Program-made: the position numbers and the translations under genes
Part shown: in pieces, positions 1 through 3,539 of the stretch
Layout of the letters: every line of letters begins with the position of its first letter
How positions within the stretch are numbered: the stretch's first letter is position 1
Notes under the pieces: model-generated
Seen by the model: only the letters and a program-made list of their open reading frames with translations
What the model was told of the DNA's origin: nothing
Databases searched by the model: none
Assembly (NCBI GenBank): GCA_964529405.1
Contig: CAZGWE010000017.1
Location: 1-21,121, forward strand
DNA from: CAZGWE01 sp964529405
GTDB lineage: Bacteria; Patescibacteriota; UBA1384; XYA2-FULL-43-10; 1-14-0-10-43-13
DNA length: 21,121 nucleotides
Direction: 5' to 3'

Positions 1-63
1 GATTGTGAAGAGTGCATGCTTTTTTGATCTCAAAATGGGTTTTTGGGTTCACGGCATAAGCTG

Positions 64-92
64 TTGACATAAGCATTGGGTTATTATATAAT
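64..92 (+). promoter_or_regulatory. Consensus sigma-70-type promoter of the first orphan gene
   Basis: TTGACA lies at 64-69 and TATAAT at 87-92, separated by exactly 17 bases, so both hexamers and the spacing match the housekeeping consensus. Transcription would begin near 99, about 55 bases before the ATG at 154. Positions 1-63 show no gene or other feature I can support. Confidence 0.85.
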
Positions 93-153
93 CACGCTGC
101 CATATCATAGGGACTGGCGATGCTTGCCGTGATGGCAGGAAAGGGAAACCGAG

Positions 154-504
154 ATGGCGTACCGACAGTTTGAGTTCCGTGAGCGTAACCGGATTGCGCT
201 CCACATTGCCTTTCGTACCGTGAGATGGATGGGTTGGGCCAAAAACCCCGAGCTCATCCTCGATGGTATCAACTCCGAGGAGTCGGAGGGCGGCGGGCCT
301 TTCGTCAAAGTCGAGTTCAAGAAGTGGGCAGGGCGGAAGTTTCGTTACGGTGTCCTCGTTGCCTTCAGTGGCAACAAAGGAATGATCGGCGTTACAGGAG
401 ATGACAGTGAACCATTCGAATGCAGTTTCACTGTCTATCCCCAGCTCTCCGGGGAGCCCAGGGTGAGCATCAAGGGGCTTCCCAAACGCATCACCCCAAG
501 ATAG
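154..504 (+). CDS. Orphan protein of 116 aa, function unknown
   Basis: I do not recognise this protein. It is soluble, with no signal peptide or membrane segment. The N-terminal third is basic (RFRERNR-like residues 5-14, then a W-rich stretch near 25-29), and the rest alternates short polar and hydrophobic runs that suggest beta strands; the C-terminus is basic and proline-rich. The ATG at 154 follows a purine-rich AGGAAAGGG ribosome site. The gene stands alone between a consensus promoter and a strong hairpin terminator. It uses many C- or G-ending codons (CTC, ATC, GAG, TCG), unlike the AU-richer housekeeping genes nearby. The regulatory signals argue that it is really expressed; the role cannot be inferred. 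Confidence 0.7.
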   Translation: MAYRQFEFRERNRIALHIAFRTVRWMGWAKNPELILDGINSEESEGGGPFVKVEFKKWAGRKFRYGVLVAFSGNKGMIGVTGDDSEPFECSFTVYPQLSGEPRVSIKGLPKRITPR

Positions 505-526
505 ACTAGACTTACGTCCCTGCGCC

Positions 527-562
527 GAGGGGCCGTGCGACTGATTGCACGGCCCCTCTTTT
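527..562 (+). terminator. Intrinsic terminator of the first orphan gene
   Basis: A perfect 12-bp GC-rich stem (527-538 with 547-558) encloses an 8-base loop and is followed by TTTT at 559-562. It lies 22 bases after the stop codon at 502-504. The stem is symmetric, so it may also end transcription of the minus-strand zinc-ribbon ORF that abuts it, although no U run is present in that direction. Confidence 0.85.
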
Positions 563-734
563 AGAGCTCTTGCTCATTTAATTTCTCATATTCAGATTTA
601 GAAAAATATTTCCGGCACTCTTTATTGTTGCATTGCGCAAAATGACCGCTTGATTCGCCGGCACGGGAAGTACTGGAGATGAAGCCCGTCTTGGCCGCGA
701 TCTCGCCGCATTTATCGCAAACTCGATATTTCAT
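561..734 (-). CDS. Small zinc-ribbon-like protein, 57 aa
   Basis: The frame starting MKYRVCDKCGE holds a CxxC pair at residues 5 and 8 and a second pair C-x4-C near residues 35 and 40, the spacing of a small zinc ribbon. The C-terminus is a charged helix-like SKSEYEKLNEQEL. The frame is open further upstream to 902, but that part is low in protein character and overlaps the divergent TspO promoter, so I start at the last of several Met codons (734; 737, 752 and 755 are alternatives). No clear ribosome site is visible. It might bind nucleic acid or be a small metal-binding accessory protein, but the function is unknown and expression is uncertain. Confidence 0.45.
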   Translation of the reverse strand: MKYRVCDKCGEIAAKTGFISSTSRAGESSGHFAQCNNKECRKYFSKSEYEKLNEQEL

Positions 735-853
735 CATCCAATAGTACCACATCATTCGATGGTTTGCCTGAGCCCAGAATGTACCGAAACAAGCATGAAG
801 CCGATCGATCAGTTTTGTTACAACACGGTTATTGTTATTTATCCCTGTGCAGC

Positions 854-885
854 TTGCATACAAACCAGACCGATTGATATATAAT
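854..885 (+). promoter_or_regulatory. Probable promoter of the TspO-heliorhodopsin-DUF378 cassette
   Basis: TATATAAT occupies 878-885 and is preceded by TG at 875-876, giving an extended -10 with TATATA at 878-883. TTGCAT at 854-859 is a plausible -35 with an 18-base spacer. Transcription would start near 890, leaving only about 13 bases before the ATG at 904 and no room for a good Shine-Dalgarno site. The region 735-853 holds nothing else I can name. Confidence 0.6.
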
Positions 886-903
886 GGATAAGACAACAAC
901 AAA

Positions 904-1305
904 ATGAACTCTACCTACCAATACCAAAACCTAAAGAAGCCGCCTCTGGCACCGCCAGATTATCTTTTCGGCTTGGTCTGGCCTTTTTTGTATGTTCTAA
1001 TATTCGCCTCGTATGGTTTCGTTTTCTATAAGGCCTACGAGGGCAAAATCCCCTGGATTCTGACCATTCCCTTTATTATTAACCTGATTGCTAATTTTGC
1101 CTTTACCTATTTTCAGTTCGGTCTCAATAACAACGTACTGGCGCTGGTTGATATTGTTATAGTTCTTGCAACAATAGTTCTGACAATCATTCTTATCTGG
1201 CCCCATTACCACTGGGTAGCCTATCTTCAAATTCCCTATCTGCTCTGGGTTTGCTTTGCTACCTACTTGCAGGCAGGAATCACCATATTAAATTGGACCA
1301 AATAA
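904..1305 (+). CDS. tspO: TspO/MBR-family membrane protein lacking the first helix
   Basis: TspO (translocator/peripheral benzodiazepine receptor family) proteins bind tetrapyrroles and sterol-like ligands in the membrane; bacterial members have been linked to porphyrin handling, stress and light responses. Family signatures seen here are LKKPPLAPPDYLFGLVWPFLY at residues 10-30 (split across the TM2 entrance), an N-rich NLIANFAF at 60-67 and LWVCFATYLQAGI at 114-126. Four hydrophobic helices fall near 19-42, 49-72, 77-99 and 104-130. The usual protein has five helices and about 150-165 residues; this one has 133, and the missing part is TM1. A stop codon at 889-891 in the same frame excludes an upstream extension. 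It is the first gene of a cassette with heliorhodopsin 39 bases downstream. Family assignment is firm; the ligand is unknown. Confidence 0.88.
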   Translation: MNSTYQYQNLKKPPLAPPDYLFGLVWPFLYVLIFASYGFVFYKAYEGKIPWILTIPFIINLIANFAFTYFQFGLNNNVLALVDIVIVLATIVLTIILIWPHYHWVAYLQIPYLLWVCFATYLQAGITILNWTK

Positions 1306-1344
1306 ACAACATATTTTGTTAATATCCATTAATCTAGGAGGGAT

Positions 1345-2124
1345 ATGGGTGATGAGCACAAGGAGCCGACCTACAAAAAGCTTCGGCTCTACAACGGGGT
1401 GATGGGAGTGTTCCATTTGGTACAGGGCGGCTTGATGCTCTATTTGAGCAATAATTTCAAGCTGCCGGTGACGACTGATTATCTCAATATTGATATCGCT
1501 ACCAGGACGGTCGGTCCGATCAAGGAGCAAATTGGGCAATTGCAGATTGGCCCGATTGTAGCCGCCTTTCTCTTTCTCTCCGCTATTGCCCACTTTTCAG
1601 TCTCGACTGTTCTTTACAAATGGTATGCCGGGAATTTGGCTAAGGGCATTAACTATGCCCGCTGGTACGAATACGCCGTTTCTTCATCTTTGATGATCGT
1701 GGTCATTGCTATGCTTTGCGGCGTCTTTGATCTCTCAACTTTGATTTTGCTCTTTACCCTAAACGCGATGATGATCTTCTTTGGCCTGTCGATGGAGCTG
1801 CACAACCAGACGACCAAGAAGACAAATTGGACCACTTTTATCTTCGGCTGTATCGCCGGAATCGTCCCCTGGGTCGTCCTCTACCTCTATTTCGCCGGCG
1901 CCGCTTCGTCTATCGGCGATGTGATTCCGAAATTTGTCTATGCCATACTGGCTTCGATCTTTGTTTTCTTTAACGTCTTTGCTATTAATATGCTTCTTCA
2001 ATATTTGAAAGTCGGTCCCTGGAAGAATTATCTCTTTGGCGAGCGGGTCTATATTCTATTAAGCCTTGTAGCCAAATCTGCTCTTGCCTGGCAGATCTTT
2101 TCCGGTACGCTCCGGCCACAGTAA
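1345..2124 (+). CDS. Heliorhodopsin
   Basis: This is a seven-helix retinal protein of the heliorhodopsin family, which lies in the membrane in the opposite sense to type-1 rhodopsins and has a slow photocycle suggesting light sensing or signalling, not ion pumping. Helices lie near residues 15-35, 70-92, 105-125, 128-150, 163-184, 195-218 and 230-253, with the long polar loop after TM1 (36-66) typical of the family. K244 in SLVAKSALAW is the retinal Schiff-base lysine; E109 in RWYEYA fits the counterion position; H24, S79, H83 and S240 match the conserved polar network described for heliorhodopsin 48C12. A strong AGGAGG site precedes the ATG. Length (259) is normal. No retinal-synthesis gene is in the window, so the chromophore may be scavenged. 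It lies between TspO and DUF378 on one strand. Confidence 0.95.
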   Translation: MGDEHKEPTYKKLRLYNGVMGVFHLVQGGLMLYLSNNFKLPVTTDYLNIDIATRTVGPIKEQIGQLQIGPIVAAFLFLSAIAHFSVSTVLYKWYAGNLAKGINYARWYEYAVSSSLMIVVIAMLCGVFDLSTLILLFTLNAMMIFFGLSMELHNQTTKKTNWTTFIFGCIAGIVPWVVLYLYFAGAASSIGDVIPKFVYAILASIFVFFNVFAINMLLQYLKVGPWKNYLFGERVYILLSLVAKSALAWQIFSGTLRPQ

Positions 2125-2170
2125 CAGTTTATCCAAAGTTTAATCAAATTGTGGAGGGAGGTGATAATAA

Positions 2171-2374
2171 ATGCAAAAGCTATCAGCACTGGATTGGATC
2201 GCGCTTATCCTGGTGATTGTTGGCGGGCTAAACTGGGGTTTGGTTGGACTATTCGATTTTAACCTGGTCACAACGATCTTCGGCGACAGTTCGACACTTG
2301 CCAGAATTGTCTATGTCTTAGTCGGTTTGGGCGCCATTGACACCATTGTCATTGCCGGCAAAGCTGGAAAATAG
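2171..2374 (+). CDS. DUF378 small membrane protein
   Basis: This 67-residue protein has the DUF378 hallmark GGLNWGLVGLFDFNLV at about residues 19-34 and two hydrophobic helices (about 8-27 and 43-63) joined by a short polar loop. Members are common in bacteria and have no assigned function. A strong AGGGAGGTG site lies just upstream of the ATG, better than that of tspO. It follows heliorhodopsin by 46 bases and is the last gene before a hairpin, so all three are likely co-transcribed. A role as a membrane partner of heliorhodopsin is only inference from position. Confidence 0.88.
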   Translation: MQKLSALDWIALILVIVGGLNWGLVGLFDFNLVTTIFGDSSTLARIVYVLVGLGAIDTIVIAGKAGK

Positions 2375-2392
2375 GTTTACCGGGTTTCTTGG

Positions 2393-2426
2393 CATAATAA
2401 GCTGTCCTTTGTGGCAGCTTATTATG
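2393..2426 (+). terminator. Hairpin closing the heliorhodopsin cassette
   Basis: A perfect 12-bp stem (2393-2404 with 2415-2426, CATAATAAGCTG and its complement), extended by a G-T and a C-G pair towards the loop, begins 18 bases after the DUF378 stop. There is no U run afterwards, so it may act as a weak terminator or as a 3' end stabiliser. From 2427 to 2594 I see no gene, only the short GC palindrome at 2522-2535. Confidence 0.6.
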
Positions 2427-2521
2427 TTAATGTTCGTTTGGGAATGGACGGGAAGATTCGGACGCTCCTCAAATAGATACGGTTTTAGCGATAAGGGGTA
2501 AAAAATAAAGGGTATTAATCC

Positions 2522-2535
2522 CGGGGCAAGCCCCG
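2522..2535. repeat. REP-like GC palindrome
   Basis: CGGGG-CAAG-CCCCG forms a 5-bp stem with a four-base loop in an otherwise AT-rich gene-free stretch. It resembles the core of repetitive extragenic palindromes, but only one copy is in the window, so a repeat family cannot be shown from here. Confidence 0.3.
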
Positions 2536-2597
2536 AACCCAGGGAGTCGTTTTGGATTCGATTTCTCTCACCACAGGTCTCATGGCCTCGCAATTAG

Positions 2598-2927
2598 GTA
2601 GTTTTATCTAATCGATATATAATAGATCGGCCGTTGGGAAGTAAGCACCCGGAGCACGGATTCATCTATCCTGTTAATTACAGTTTCATACCAAATACCA
2701 AAGCGCCGGATGGCGAGGAAATCGACGCTTACATCCTTGGCGTTGATACGCCGTTCAAGAAATTCACCGGCAAGTGTATCGCGATTATCCACAGCACTAA
2801 CGATGACGATGATAAATTGATAGTAGTACCAGCTGGCTACCGTAAAATTTCAAACAATGAGATCAAAGTCCAAACACATTTTCAGGAACAGTATTTTGAG
2901 TCGGAAATAATAAGAGAAAAACCATGA
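2598..2927 (+). pseudogene. Inorganic pyrophosphatase-like gene with no canonical start for its conserved N-terminus
   Basis: The protein matches the short soluble inorganic-pyrophosphatase-like family: DRPLGSKHPEHGFIYPVNY, then PDGEEIDAYILGVD, FTGKCIAIIH, NDDDDKLIVVP and THFQEQYFESEIIR. These acidic clusters would bind metal and hydrolyse pyrophosphate. The conserved IIDRPLG block lies upstream of the only usable start, TTG at 2634; between the in-frame stop at 2595-2597 and that TTG there is no ATG, GTG or TTG. Starting at TTG gives 97 residues and loses about 12-14 family residues. TATAAT at 2618-2623 lies inside the conserved N-terminal coding. The gene may be decaying, use a rare start such as ATA, or be translated from the TTG on a nearly leaderless mRNA. 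Its stop overlaps the next start as ATGA. Confidence 0.6.
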
Positions 2928-2986
2928 AAAATAAAAGGTTCCCAATTGTATTTGTCTGTACCGACAATATTGCCCGATCTGGCTAA
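2924..2986 (+). pseudogene. 20-codon relic of a low-molecular-weight protein tyrosine phosphatase/arsenate reductase
   Basis: The frame starting at ATG 2924 reads MKNKRFPIVFVCTDNIARSG and then stops. PIVFVCTDNIARS is the P-loop signature of low-molecular-weight phosphatases (C-x5-R-S, usually VCTGNICRSPMAE). The catalytic Cys12 and Arg18 are present, but the remaining roughly 130 residues of the fold are missing and I found no continuation in the other two frames. The ATG overlaps the pyrophosphatase stop in an ATGA arrangement, so the two were probably translationally coupled before decay. A real 20-residue peptide is less likely than a relic. Confidence 0.6.
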
Positions 2987-2999
2987 GAGCCCTGGAGGC

Positions 3000-3035
3000 T
3001 TGCGCAAAGCATAAAAAGTGCTAATCTAGTACTAG
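3000..3035 (+). promoter_or_regulatory. Possible promoter/operator of the second orphan gene
   Basis: TTGCGC at 3000-3005 and TAATCT at 3022-3027 (16-base spacing) form a weak promoter. A perfect 10-base palindrome CTAGTACTAG at 3026-3035 overlaps the -10 end and is flanked by further symmetry (GCTA at 3020-3023, TAGC at 3033-3036). It could be a repressor site, but nothing proves this. Confidence 0.3.
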
Positions 3036-3059
3036 CAGAATTCTCCAGAGGGGGGTTAA

Positions 3060-3260
3060 ATGGACACTCGAACCGTCACGATCATCACGCACAGAGAGGC
3101 CGGTCTATATATCACCGGTCTGCGACACTGTCCATTGCCGGTTCAGCTGGAAGCGATCAGCAGCTACTACAACAAGAACCGCGAACGCCTTGACCCCAAG
3201 GCGTCAAGCGATCTCGAGGAGGACATGGCTGCCATTCGCAGTATCATAGGGCGAACATGA
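3060..3260 (+). CDS. Orphan protein of 66 aa, function unknown
   Basis: I do not recognise this protein. It starts with a short strand-like VTIITH segment, then a TGLRHCPLPVQLEAISSYY stretch (residues about 19-37), and ends in a helical acidic region (SDLEEDMAAIRSII). It is soluble, with no membrane segment and a single Cys. An exceptionally purine-rich AGAGGGGGG site precedes the ATG. It stands alone, followed by a GC-rich hairpin 18 bases after the stop, and like the orphan at 154-504 it favours GC-ending codons. The translation signals support a real gene; the role is unknown. Confidence 0.65.
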   Translation: MDTRTVTIITHREAGLYITGLRHCPLPVQLEAISSYYNKNRERLDPKASSDLEEDMAAIRSIIGRT

Positions 3261-3278
3261 CTGTTGCTCTTGCGCTCA

Positions 3279-3304
3279 GGTCGCCCCGGTGTTCCGGGGC
3301 GACC
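3279..3304 (+). terminator. Terminator-like hairpin of the second orphan gene
   Basis: A perfect 11-bp GC-rich stem (3279-3289 with 3294-3304) has a TGTT loop. It lacks a U run, so efficiency as an intrinsic terminator is uncertain. Positions 3305-3479 hold no gene; the one structured element there is a 9-bp hairpin at 3389-3412. Confidence 0.6.
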
Positions 3305-3388
3305 AACGCCTCTAAAGTTATAGGCAGTATATGAGATAGCGTTTGGTTTTGTCGATCAAAAAAAGCAAGCCGATTTCTATTTTCGAAT

Positions 3389-3412
3389 CCACGTACCACT
3401 ATGGGTACGTGG
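3389..3412. other. Hairpin in the leuS upstream spacer
   Basis: CCACGTACC at 3389-3397 pairs with GGTACGTGG at 3404-3412 around a six-base loop. No U run follows in either direction. It lies about 70 bases before the leuS -35 box, so it is outside the predicted transcript; it may be a protein-binding dyad. Nothing in the spacer resembles a T-box. Confidence 0.45.
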
Positions 3413-3479
3413 CAAGCTAAATTTACAATAAGGACATAATTAAACAAAACTCCGCACAACGGCTGGCTCCCGTGTTAGA

Positions 3480-3508
3480 TTGATCCGGGCAAGAAAAAAT
3501 GTTACTAT
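3480..3508 (+). promoter_or_regulatory. leuS promoter
   Basis: TTGATC at 3480-3485 and TACTAT at 3503-3508 are spaced by 17 bases. A start near 3515 leaves a leader of about 25 bases before the leuS ATG at 3540. Confidence 0.6.
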
Positions 3509-3539
3509 ATAAAGCGTAACATTGGAATTGTTCCCTTTT

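Noticed and set aside
735..902. Upstream extension of the minus-strand zinc-ribbon ORF
   Set aside because: The extra 56 residues have no protein-like pattern and overlap the divergent promoter; the zinc-ribbon part starts at a later Met.
2540..2580. tRNA-like 3' end (GGATTCGATTTC followed by ACCACA)
   Set aside because: No matching acceptor, D or anticodon arms could be built around it on either strand.
3305..3539. T-box riboswitch before leuS
   Set aside because: There is no T-box sequence or long leader; the predicted transcript start is only about 25 bases before the ATG.
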